NCBI GenBank assembly: GCA_043813895.1 | Contig: JBDRKQ010000036.1 | Span: forward strand, 1-27,242 | DNA from: CAZTAR01 sp043813895 | Lineage (GTDB): Bacteria; Planctomycetota; Phycisphaerae; UBA1845; UTPLA1 | Length of the DNA stretch: 27,242 nt | Direction of reading: 5' to 3' | In this document: positions 17,976-25,580 of the stretch, in pieces | Layout of the letters: every line of letters begins with the position of its first letter | Position numbering within the stretch: the first letter of the stretch is position 1 | Program-made: the position numbers and the translations under genes | Notes under the pieces: generated by a model | Databases searched by the model: none | The model's input: the letters and a program-made list of their open reading frames with translations, nothing else | What the model was told of the DNA's origin: nothing

Positions 17976-18130
17976 AGCGGCCCTGGTGGGAGACGCGGAT
18001 CGTCGTGGACGGCATTGCCACCGAGACGCCGACACACAAGGTTGATTGCTGCAAGAACCGCGTAGCCGTCGAGATTGAGTGGAGCAACAAAGACCCGTTC
18101 TTCGATCGCGACTTGAACAACTTCCGTCTG
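17975..18130 (+). pseudogene. fragment of a BglII/BstYI-like restriction endonuclease
   Basis: An uninterrupted 52-codon stretch lies exactly between the two 106-bp repeats. Its translation contains VDCCKNRVAVEIEWSNKD followed by PFFDRDLNNFR. The spacing D-x8-E-x-E matches the catalytic D84...E93-x-Q95 arrangement of BglII, and the following WSN corresponds to FSN there; the DPFFDRDLNNF type of segment is familiar from proteins annotated as BglII/BstYI-type enzymes. Both the N-terminal and C-terminal parts are missing. The frame happens to stay open into copy 2 (to 18313), which is not natural protein. Family assignment is from memory of motifs and needs a profile search. Confidence 0.55.
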
Positions 18131-18235
18131 CCGGGTGCCATGTCTTCACGACCCGCGCAAGCGGGACGGGTAGGCATGTTTGCTCAGCATTCAACATGCT
18201 TACCCGCAACTGTGTCGCGTGAAAGCAAGCCACCC
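18130..18235 (+). repeat. 106-bp structured repeat, copy 2
   Basis: Direct repeat of 17870-17975 with the same length. Of the differences seen, one (T for C) is in a loop, one (A for G) is near the inner stem end, and one (A for T) is in the 3' arm and slightly weakens the outer stem. The 154 bp between copies are unrelated to either. Confidence 0.9.
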
Positions 18236-18469
18236 GACCAGCACCCCTTTTCGCCATTCTCAATCCTACATTCACAATTCGCGTCCAATTCGAGGAGCGC
18301 TGAACACGAATAACAAACAGACCCGATGCAATCGCGCCCGAACAAACGACACCAAGGTCCAAAGACTTTGCGGGCGTTTGCGGGCGTTTGCACTTTTTTC
18401 TGGTGTAAACGGACGCAGACGATGCCTGTTGAATCGCGCACGCGTCGTCTGCCGGAAAGAAATGCAAAA

Positions 18470-18500
18470 AAACTGCGGAACGATCACGCCGTCGTGATCT
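18470..18500 (-). terminator. possible terminator of the glycosyltransferase gene
   Basis: On the minus strand a perfect GATCACG-ACGG-CGTGATC hairpin (18483-18500) is followed nine bases later by a run of seven T. The gap between stem and T-run makes it a weak case. Confidence 0.4.
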
Positions 18501-18556
18501 TCGCGAAGCCGCGGAGAGAATATCGCCGCTCTGCTTCTCGGTGCAGTCTCAGACTG

Positions 18557-19903
18557 TCACGGGCTTGCGCCGTCACCTTTCGCGAGCTTGCGGAAGAGTC
18601 GCCAGGTTGCCTCTGCCATGCGCTCGTCCGTGAACGACTGTCGAACTGCTTCCGCCGCATTCCCACCCAGAGTCGCCCTGAGCGCCGGATCGTCCATCAG
18701 TTCGCCGAGTTTCTCGGCGAGGGCCTGCGAATCCACGGGGTCCAAGACCACGCCGCCGCCTGTGGCGTCGATGAGTTCCGGGAAGCTGCCGTGGCAGGGT
18801 TGTACGACCGGCACGCCTTGCGACATCGCTTCGAGGATGTAGAGGCCCTTGGATTCTCTGTAGGTCGTGGGGACGGAGAAGGCGTCGAGCGTCTTGAGGA
18901 ATCGGAACTTGTCGGGCCGGCTCAGTTCGCCTGCGTACTCGAACCCATTTGAGAAACCGTGCTTCGCAAGATCGCGTTGGATGTCGGCGAGGTAAGAACG
19001 GTCGGCTGTGGGAAGGTATCCCGCTGCAGCGAGCCTGCACTTGCGCCCTTCCCGCCGGAGGATGGCGAATGCTTCACTGAGTACGTGGAGCCCTTTGTCG
19101 GGGGAGACTCGTGCCAGGTAGCCGATCGTGAAGGGGCGGTCGCCGTCCGTATCATCCCCGGCCCGTGCTGCGCTTGCCTGTTGTGGCAGTAGGCCGCGCG
19201 GTTCGTGCGGGGGGATGTCGTCGAGTCGAATGCCGAGCGGCACGACGTGGACGCGGTCCGCCGGGAGGTTGAAGTGCTCGATTGCGTGTTGCGCGTAGTA
19301 CTTCGTCGGGGCGATGAACGCGTCCACTTCGTCCGCCGCCGCCTGAATCAACCGCAGGACTTGCGAGTAATACGGCTCCGGCAGCTTATCGGTGAATACA
19401 TCCTCGCCTGCCAAGGCGCACACGACGGGAATCCGCAATTGGCGCCGCAACTCGCTCGCGAGGCCGATGAGAAGGAGATTCGGCAGGTGCACGACATCGG
19501 GGCGAATCTCCTCGACCGCCCGGATTAGCCTGGCGACTGCCCTGCGTTGCGGGCCGCCTGCGCCTTGAAGCGTCGAGACTGTCAGCGGTCCGAGCCTGGC
19601 CGGCGTCGGCATGCCGGATACCCGCGATAAGAAGCGGAGCAGCCGCGGCGAGTCCAATGCGCTGCTGACGGCGTCCGGCAGGTGGCGGAACACGGCCGAC
19701 TTGTGCTGGAGGTAGACGTTGATTCCGCCAAAGAGAACGCAATCTTCGCTGACGTTCTCCTCGTCCGTTCGAGTTGGCGTGTAGAGAGGGATCAACACGA
19801 CATCGCGCCGTTGCCGAATCAGCGCGGCAACGAGGGTGTTGTCGCGCAGGCAACTGCCACAGTACATGCCTCCCGCGCCGGCTGTAAGGTATGCGACTCT
19901 CAT
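18557..19903 (-). CDS. GT4-type glycosyltransferase
   Basis: Predicted cytoplasmic GT-B glycosyltransferase of 448 residues, moving a sugar from a nucleotide donor. It begins MRVAYLTAGAGGMYCGSC with the N-terminal Rossmann Gly loop. The C-terminal half has GYLARVSPDKGLHVL (donor-binding start) and the EX7E motif E350...E358 (ESKGLYILE), typical of GT4 enzymes. The GGMYCGSCLRDN segment recurs in planctomycete relatives. Acceptor and donor are unknown. The start at 19903 is set by the Rossmann beginning; the frame is open further up into the propeller gene but has no protein character. It is last in a possible three-gene minus-strand operon, 94 bp after the propeller gene. Confidence 0.85.
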   Translation of the reverse strand: MRVAYLTAGAGGMYCGSCLRDNTLVAALIRQRRDVVLIPLYTPTRTDEENVSEDCVLFGGINVYLQHKSAVFRHLPDAVSSALDSPRLLRFLSRVSGMPTPARLGPLTVSTLQGAGGPQRRAVARLIRAVEEIRPDVVHLPNLLLIGLASELRRQLRIPVVCALAGEDVFTDKLPEPYYSQVLRLIQAAADEVDAFIAPTKYYAQHAIEHFNLPADRVHVVPLGIRLDDIPPHEPRGLLPQQASAARAGDDTDGDRPFTIGYLARVSPDKGLHVLSEAFAILRREGRKCRLAAAGYLPTADRSYLADIQRDLAKHGFSNGFEYAGELSRPDKFRFLKTLDAFSVPTTYRESKGLYILEAMSQGVPVVQPCHGSFPELIDATGGGVVLDPVDSQALAEKLGELMDDPALRATLGGNAAEAVRQSFTDERMAEATWRLFRKLAKGDGASP

Positions 19904-19997
19904 GCCATTGGCCCCGGGAAGATGAACACCCGCAGAACGCGCGAATTCAGGCCGTGTGGCCGATTCGATGGTTGCACAGGAGCCACGGATGTTCTTA

Positions 19998-22622
19998 TCA
20001 CCGCGTCGGCGTGTTCGCTGTGTGGCCCGGCTTGTCACCAAAGCAGTAGAGCATGCCGTCGTCGGCACCGACGACCATGTGTCCGCGACCGACTGCGGGA
20101 GACGCGGTGATCGGAGCGCCTGCCTCGAAGTGCCAGAGCTCCTTGCCGGTCTTCATGTCCAATCCATAGAGGTTTCCGTCCGACGATCCGAAGAACACGC
20201 GATCACCGACGATCGCCGGAGATGAATCGATCCTCGCTTTGGCTTTGAACGTCCAACGCGCCTTGCCGGTTTTCGGGTCGAGCGCGTGCAGTATCTTGTC
20301 TCGCCCGCCGACCAGGACGCACTGCTCCGTCACGGCCGCCGAGGCGTGGAATGGAAACTCACGATCCGGGTCTTCATACGTCCAGACAATCCGGCCGGTC
20401 ATCAGGTCGATACCGAGCACACGGCTGCCGAGCGTTCCGATGTAGATCATCGAATGGGCGATCGCCGGTGAGGCGGCGGAACGGTCGCCCGCGTCCACGG
20501 CCGAAGCCTGCTTGCCGTCGTCAAGGCGAATGACGCGCAATCTCCCATCGCAACCGGCGATGGCGACCTTGCCGTCCGCGACGGCGGGCGAGCCGTGGAC
20601 GGGATCTTCCGTCCCGAACTTCCAGAGCAGTCGGCCCTCGGCGGCGGACAGGCAATAGAGATGCCCGTCGTAGGAGCCGAAGAGCACGCGGCCCTCGATG
20701 TGGTTCGGCGAGGAGATGATCTCGCCCTCTGTGCGAAACTCCCATTTGAGACGGCCGCTCGCGGCGTCAACCGCGTGGAATGTGCCGTCCTCATCGCCGA
20801 AGTACACCACGCCGGCGGCGACACACGGCGACGACTGAATACCTGGGGCCGGCTCTTCCACATCGCCATCGGCAGGCGCGGTCGCGGTACTCCCCTCGCC
20901 CTCATCGGCCGCCCAGCGCGTTCGGTATTGCCACTTAGGCTGGCCGCTGGCCAGGTCGACCGCGGAGAGAATACCGTCGAGGCTGCCAACGTATGCCTCG
21001 TCACCCACGATCGCGGCCGATGCGCCGATGCTCTCGCCCGCACGACACTTCCACAACAGCTTTGGATTGCTCGGCAGATCGCTCGTCGCGACGCCGGTCA
21101 GTTGAGGATTCCCGCGGAACATCGGCCAGTCGCCGGCCTCACTCGCGCTGGTGGAAGCATCGGCTCTCTTCCCGGCAGCGCTTGGGCCAGCGATGGCAAT
21201 GAGGCTGCGGGACGTGGCGACATACAGCGTGCCGTTTGCCGCGACCGGCGTCGAGTACACGGCGGACTGCACATCGGCGGTGGCAAGTAGCTTCTTCTTC
21301 TCGCCGTGTGCAAAGACGAGCACCTCGCCATCCTGTGTGCCGATCATCACCTTGCCGTCGACGACGAGCGGCGACCCCCAGATCGCGGCGAACGTGTCAT
21401 GAACCCAATGCTGCTTGCCGGTCTTCGCGTCGAGACAATGGAAAAAGCCGGCGAGGTCGGCGGCGTACACGAGTCCATCCGCGACCGCGACGGTGGAAAT
21501 GGACCGCTTGAAGTCCTCGCCGCCAAAGTGCCAGACGCGCCCGGTCTCGGTGACATCACCCGTCTTCGTGGCATCGATGCAGTACAGATGGCCGACGCCG
21601 TCGCCGTTGTCCGGGTCCTGTCCAACCGCCAAAAAGACACGATCGGCGTCGATGACCGGCGTGCCGACGATGCTGTTGCGGTCGCCGCGTCCCCCCGTGA
21701 TCCACTTCGACTCCTTCGGGTTGAGGTCGAACTTCCAGATCACGTCGCCGGTTTTCGCGTCGTGGGCGTAGCACCAACCGTCGCCCGCGCCGAAGATGAC
21801 CATCGGCTTTCCGGCGACGACGCCGTAGGCGGGCGAGGACCACTGGCCGTGGAGGATGTTCTCGCCGGGATCGTTGCGCTGCCAGAGCACCTTGCCGGTC
21901 TGCTTGTTCACGGCGATCAGGCTCGGCGCATCGGGATGGGGCGGCTTGTCGTGCCTCTCGTCGACGCCGTTCGATGTCGTGACAAAGACCACGTCCCCCA
22001 CGCCCACCGGCGAGCACGTAGCGAGATTGTGTGGGAAGACGTTCAACTCCTTGAACATGTCGAGAACCCACACGAAGTCCGCGTCGTGCTTCGTCTTGTG
22101 CCGCTCCTCCTTGAATGGGCCGTCGTTCTCACCATCCAGGAAGCCTTCCACGTCGGCACACACAAGCTCGCAACGGTTGCTCACGTAGTACAGACGCTCG
22201 CCGTCGACCCATGGCGCGGAAGGAATTCCCTGCTCGGGCCAGTCGTTAACCTGGCCGGACGGCAGTTTGTCATGCGTGGCCTGCCACAGGAATCGGCCCG
22301 TTGACTCGTCAAGACAGGCCATCACGCCCTTATCGCCGATGATGTCTTCGCGAAGCTTGGCCTTGTTATTTGTGCCGATGAAGATCCTGCCGCCGGCGAT
22401 CACAGGCGCGCCGTAGGTCGGTGAGCCCAGCTTGCCGACCCACTTGACATTCTCCTTCTTCTCCAGGTCCCACTTCGCGGAGATGCCGGTCTCGCCCGAA
22501 ACCATGTTGCGATCCGGCGAGCCGCCCAACATCGGCCAGTCGCCTCTTTGAGCTGCGGAAGGTGGCTGCGCCGAAACCGCCGCCGCGAACAATACCAGGC
22601 TTATCGTTGTAATCAGAGTCAT
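19998..22622 (-). CDS. secreted double PQQ-like beta-propeller protein
   Basis: A protein of 874 residues exported by a signal peptide (about 1-19, MTLITTISLVLFAAAVSA). It contains two PQQ-like propellers: residues about 28-485 starting GDWPMLGG, and about 497-865 starting again with GDWPMFRG. Repeated blade motifs such as LDAKTGK..W and SSPAIVGDRVFFGSSDG are visible. Such proteins either bind PQQ-like cofactors or act as scaffolds. Here no dehydrogenase Asp/Glu-Ca site or c-type haem motif (CxxCH) is seen, so a scaffold or outer-membrane-assembly type role is more likely. The two halves look like an internal duplication with divergence. ATG at 22622 is chosen for the signal peptide; a TTG upstream adds nothing. 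Confidence 0.8.
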   Translation of the reverse strand: MTLITTISLVLFAAAVSAQPPSAAQRGDWPMLGGSPDRNMVSGETGISAKWDLEKKENVKWVGKLGSPTYGAPVIAGGRIFIGTNNKAKLREDIIGDKGVMACLDESTGRFLWQATHDKLPSGQVNDWPEQGIPSAPWVDGERLYYVSNRCELVCADVEGFLDGENDGPFKEERHKTKHDADFVWVLDMFKELNVFPHNLATCSPVGVGDVVFVTTSNGVDERHDKPPHPDAPSLIAVNKQTGKVLWQRNDPGENILHGQWSSPAYGVVAGKPMVIFGAGDGWCYAHDAKTGDVIWKFDLNPKESKWITGGRGDRNSIVGTPVIDADRVFLAVGQDPDNGDGVGHLYCIDATKTGDVTETGRVWHFGGEDFKRSISTVAVADGLVYAADLAGFFHCLDAKTGKQHWVHDTFAAIWGSPLVVDGKVMIGTQDGEVLVFAHGEKKKLLATADVQSAVYSTPVAANGTLYVATSRSLIAIAGPSAAGKRADASTSASEAGDWPMFRGNPQLTGVATSDLPSNPKLLWKCRAGESIGASAAIVGDEAYVGSLDGILSAVDLASGQPKWQYRTRWAADEGEGSTATAPADGDVEEPAPGIQSSPCVAAGVVYFGDEDGTFHAVDAASGRLKWEFRTEGEIISSPNHIEGRVLFGSYDGHLYCLSAAEGRLLWKFGTEDPVHGSPAVADGKVAIAGCDGRLRVIRLDDGKQASAVDAGDRSAASPAIAHSMIYIGTLGSRVLGIDLMTGRIVWTYEDPDREFPFHASAAVTEQCVLVGGRDKILHALDPKTGKARWTFKAKARIDSSPAIVGDRVFFGSSDGNLYGLDMKTGKELWHFEAGAPITASPAVGRGHMVVGADDGMLYCFGDKPGHTANTPTR

Positions 22623-22671
22623 GGTGCGGGCCGCTTGTAAGTTGACTGGCAGACCCAACTCGCGTCAAGCA

Positions 22672-22766
22672 TCAGGACCGGCTCGCATCACACATCAGAG
22701 CCGGCTCGTGTCATGTCAGAGCCGGCTCGTGTCGAGCCGGTCCGGGGCGACACGCCCCGGCTCTGC
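22672..22766. repeat. CAGAGCCGGCTCGTG tandem and hairpin cluster
   Basis: Three units of TCAG(A/G)(G/A)CCGGCTCG of 21-25 bp lie head to tail (22672, 22695, 22716). They end in GAGCCGG and then a perfect CCGGGGCG-ACA-CGCCCCGG hairpin (22742-22760) and GCTCTG, which pairs back with CAGAGC. It fills the gap between two propeller genes and may affect read-through or stability of the joint transcript. Confidence 0.75.
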
Positions 22767-22782
22767 TGGTCGTGATGATCGC

Positions 22783-25239
22783 TCAGAGCTTATTGGCAGC
22801 CGCGCTCAGGTCTAACGCCATGATCTGCTTGCGGTCACGCAGGTACAATTTGGTGCCGACAAGCGTCGGCACGGTCCAGGCAATCCGTTTGCAGACCTCG
22901 GCCTTCGAGTGGATCTTGATCTTATCGCGGCCGGGCGTGGTCAGGGCGAGGTTTCCATCCTCGTCAAGGATGATCAGCTTGCCATCCCCGTACACAAAGG
23001 TGGCCTTCGAGAAGCCACGTTTCCTCCACAACACCTTGCCGGTGGCCGCATCCAGCGCCGCCAGGAATGCCGGCCCGAAATCGCCCGACGAGCCCAGGAT
23101 GACGTCGCCCAGTCGGATGGCGTTGCCGTGATGGATTCGCAGCTTCTTGGTTTTCCAGATTTCTTCGGCCTTGGTCTTGCCGTCTTCGCGAGTCAGCTTG
23201 ATCGCTCTGGCTGCCCCCTTGCCGTAGGCCGACGAGATGAAGATCGTGTTGTCCTCACCCCAGACCGGCGTGCTGATGTTGGAGTCGGAGGGGAATTCGT
23301 ACTTCCAGAGCAAACCGCCCGTGCTCGGATCAAGGCCCGCCACACGTTCGCCATCGAGAATGAGCAACTGCTCCTCGCCCTCGAAGTCGATCAGTTGCGG
23401 CGTAGCATAGCCTGGCGTGAGGCCCTTGTTCTTCCAAACGACGGAGCCGTCCTTCTTGTCAAACGCGATGACGCTGTGTCCCTCTCCGCCGACGTGGATG
23501 ATGATGTTGTCCTTGCACTCAAACGGGCTGGAGCCGAAGCCGTAGCGCATCGGGGGTGCATCGTATTCTTCGTGCAGATCGTGCGCCCATATCTTCTTGC
23601 CGGTCTTCTTGTCGAGACACACCAACTCGACCATCGCGCCGATCGTGTAAACCCGATCGCCGGTGACCAACGGCGTCGAGTTCGGTCCCGGTCCGTACTC
23701 GACGCTCATGTCCTTCTGCCATGTGGCGGGATACGCGTATTCCCAGATCGTCTTGCCGGTGGCGGCATCCAACGCGACCACAATCTCCGAGCCCCTCTTC
23801 CGCCCGGCGTCCTTGTCAACCTCATCGGCCTCGTCATCGCCGCCATCCTTGTCCGAATCGCCGTCATCCTCGGCAGACTTGGCATCGTCTGCAGGCTTGG
23901 CCTCCTCGTCGCCCTTCTTCGTCGCCGCCTTGTCGTCTGAGCCCTCCGGTGCCGGTCGCCAACACATGGTATAAAGGACGCCGTCCTCGACGGCGATGGC
24001 GGAATAGCCGTCTCCTAGGTCGCGACACCACAGCTTCTTCGGACCGGCTTCGGACCACTTCTCGGCCAGGTTCGCCGTGGCCACGTGGAAGTCGCCCCGC
24101 GGACCTCCCCATCCGCACCAGGCCTGATCCGGCTTCGCTCCCGCCAGATCATCCTCGATCGCCTTGATGCCGCCGGTTTCTGCCTCCTTCTTCGCGGCCA
24201 ACTTGCGTGCCTCCGCCTTCTCGGCGGCTGCCAGTTTCTGGGCCTTGCGTTCCTTCTCACTCAGCACGACTAAATGCCGCTGCACCGTGACGCCGATCGT
24301 CATGAACTGCGGACCCTTATCCTTATCCTCGCCCCCATCATCCTCCGAACCTCCGGCTCCAGCGGGCAGCGGGCTCTTAATCGAAATCGAAGACTCGCTC
24401 GTGTCCTCAATCATCATCCCCATTGCAACGTCGCAGGTGACGGTTCCCGTCTGGGTGCCGCTCAGTTCCGTCTTCGGACCGTCGCCCGTCTTGTCGTCTT
24501 CCTTGAGCGAGGACTTCGCCGTGTAGGAAACAACAGCGACCTGTCGCCCGTCTTTTTCGCCGATGCGACCAAGCTTGCACTGGAATTCAGTCACAATCGT
24601 GCCCAACTGGGGCCTGCGTGTTTCTGTGGTGACGTCCCACGTGTCACCGATGGCGACCTTCTTGTTCGGCAGGTACAGGAGACGATCCCGCCCCCAATCC
24701 TCGCTCATCCGCTCGTCCGTGAAGTCGCGCTTGAAGTAGCCCCAGAACGATGCGCCGACGGCCTCCTCATCGATCTTGCGGACGATCGCCTCCATGCCGG
24801 TGCACGAGGCGACCTCGCCCGCGTCGTCGAACTCCATCGTCATGGACAAGCCCATCAGCGGCTTGAATATGATGCTGAGTTGAGGGGATGCCTCGTCGTC
24901 ATCCGGATCATCCGTGTCAAAATGAAGCTTGCCGATGGAGGTATGTGCTACTTTCTGCACCGCGCGGTCGAATGTGAATACGACCGGAGTCTTCCCGTCC
25001 GATGGCGATCCGACTTTTTCCATGAGACCGTAAAGCCGGTGGATCGTGTACTCGGAATCTCCCTGGGGGCCGCTCGTCTTCTGGGTGATGTCATCTTTGG
25101 CCTCGACATAGCTGATTCGCCCCGGTGTGAACTTCCGTTCGAGCAACACCTGTTCGGCGAGCGCTTGCCCCGCGGTCATGATCCCGGTTAGGAAGACCAT
25201 CAGAGTTGCACGGAATATGTAATCTGTTCGAAACGCCAT
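22783..25239 (-). CDS. secreted fusion: unknown N-terminal domain plus PQQ-like propeller
   Basis: An 818-residue exported protein. A signal peptide spans about 1-29. Residues about 30-320 form a beta-rich domain with a pattern seen in planctomycete DUF6263-type proteins (uncertain). Residues about 326-356 are an Ala/Lys/Glu helix (KERKAQKLAAAEKAEARK) that looks like a linker or coiled coil. Residues about 371-815 are a PQQ-like beta-propeller. A very acidic insert (Asp/Glu/Lys-rich, residues about 431-485) interrupts the first blades. ATG at 25239 is chosen because GGAGG lies six bases upstream, although a start six codons earlier is open. It appears to head the operon with the double propeller and glycosyltransferase. 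No catalytic residues are recognised; Ca-binding by the acidic loop is possible. Confidence 0.75.
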   Translation of the reverse strand: MAFRTDYIFRATLMVFLTGIMTAGQALAEQVLLERKFTPGRISYVEAKDDITQKTSGPQGDSEYTIHRLYGLMEKVGSPSDGKTPVVFTFDRAVQKVAHTSIGKLHFDTDDPDDDEASPQLSIIFKPLMGLSMTMEFDDAGEVASCTGMEAIVRKIDEEAVGASFWGYFKRDFTDERMSEDWGRDRLLYLPNKKVAIGDTWDVTTETRRPQLGTIVTEFQCKLGRIGEKDGRQVAVVSYTAKSSLKEDDKTGDGPKTELSGTQTGTVTCDVAMGMMIEDTSESSISIKSPLPAGAGGSEDDGGEDKDKGPQFMTIGVTVQRHLVVLSEKERKAQKLAAAEKAEARKLAAKKEAETGGIKAIEDDLAGAKPDQAWCGWGGPRGDFHVATANLAEKWSEAGPKKLWCRDLGDGYSAIAVEDGVLYTMCWRPAPEGSDDKAATKKGDEEAKPADDAKSAEDDGDSDKDGGDDEADEVDKDAGRKRGSEIVVALDAATGKTIWEYAYPATWQKDMSVEYGPGPNSTPLVTGDRVYTIGAMVELVCLDKKTGKKIWAHDLHEEYDAPPMRYGFGSSPFECKDNIIIHVGGEGHSVIAFDKKDGSVVWKNKGLTPGYATPQLIDFEGEEQLLILDGERVAGLDPSTGGLLWKYEFPSDSNISTPVWGEDNTIFISSAYGKGAARAIKLTREDGKTKAEEIWKTKKLRIHHGNAIRLGDVILGSSGDFGPAFLAALDAATGKVLWRKRGFSKATFVYGDGKLIILDEDGNLALTTPGRDKIKIHSKAEVCKRIAWTVPTLVGTKLYLRDRKQIMALDLSAAANKL

Positions 25240-25580
25240 TGAATGCCTCCGTTTCATTGCGATTGCCTGGGGAACACCGATTCGCCAAGGTCCCGCACGG
25301 GAGCCCGGTCTTGCGGAGCCGTTGCCCTCGTCTCAGCGCAGGGACCTCCCACTGAAAGTACAAACGTCGGTCCAGGAACCCTCTCACGCAATCGCTCGGA
25401 ATCTCGTCCAAGCCTGTCGCTCGCTTCCGTCGATGGCCGACCTTCGGGATGGACAGGATGCTGTGCGGGACGGCACGACGGAAACGCGGCCGGAAACTTG
25501 TCATCGCGGGCGTCAGTGCGTATGCTCGCAGGCTTGAGCCGGAAACCAGCGGCGGTAGGGGGCCGCAAAGGAGAATCACA
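25240..25580. other. divergent promoter region, 341 bp
   Basis: Lies between two divergent propeller genes. A good plus-strand promoter is at 25498-25526. No clear -10/-35 was found for the minus strand. Nothing else is recognised; open frames here read through the promoter and are not genes. Confidence 0.5.
25498..25526 (+). promoter_or_regulatory. promoter of the single-propeller gene
   Basis: TTGTCA (25498-25503), exactly 17 bp, TATGCT (25521-25526); five and four consensus matches. The start of transcription would be near 25533, leaving a leader of about 48 nt with AGGAGA before the ATG. Confidence 0.6.

Larger units (their letters stand above)
17504..18556. other. 1-kb gene-free region packed with palindromic repeats
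   Basis: No intact gene is present. From left to right it contains a 17-bp triple repeat (17524-17574), a CCCGAAGCGCAAGCGAGGG phrase (17611-17629), a 30-bp inverted pair (17670-17760), two GGGTGCC/CCCC hairpins (17766-17830), two 106-bp folded repeats around a restriction-enzyme fragment (17870-18235), an AT-richer stretch (18240-18320), a GCGGGCGTTT tandem (18369-18390), and a terminator-like hairpin at 18470-18500. Open frames here run through repeats and are not genes. Confidence 0.7.

Noticed and set aside
17524..18235. CRISPR array
   Set aside because: Repeats differ in length and structure, lack regular spacers, and no cas gene is present.
18005..18313. A 102-codon gene starting GTG at 18005
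   Set aside because: The first 42 residues are a restriction-enzyme relic, the rest is translated repeat; it is not an intact gene.
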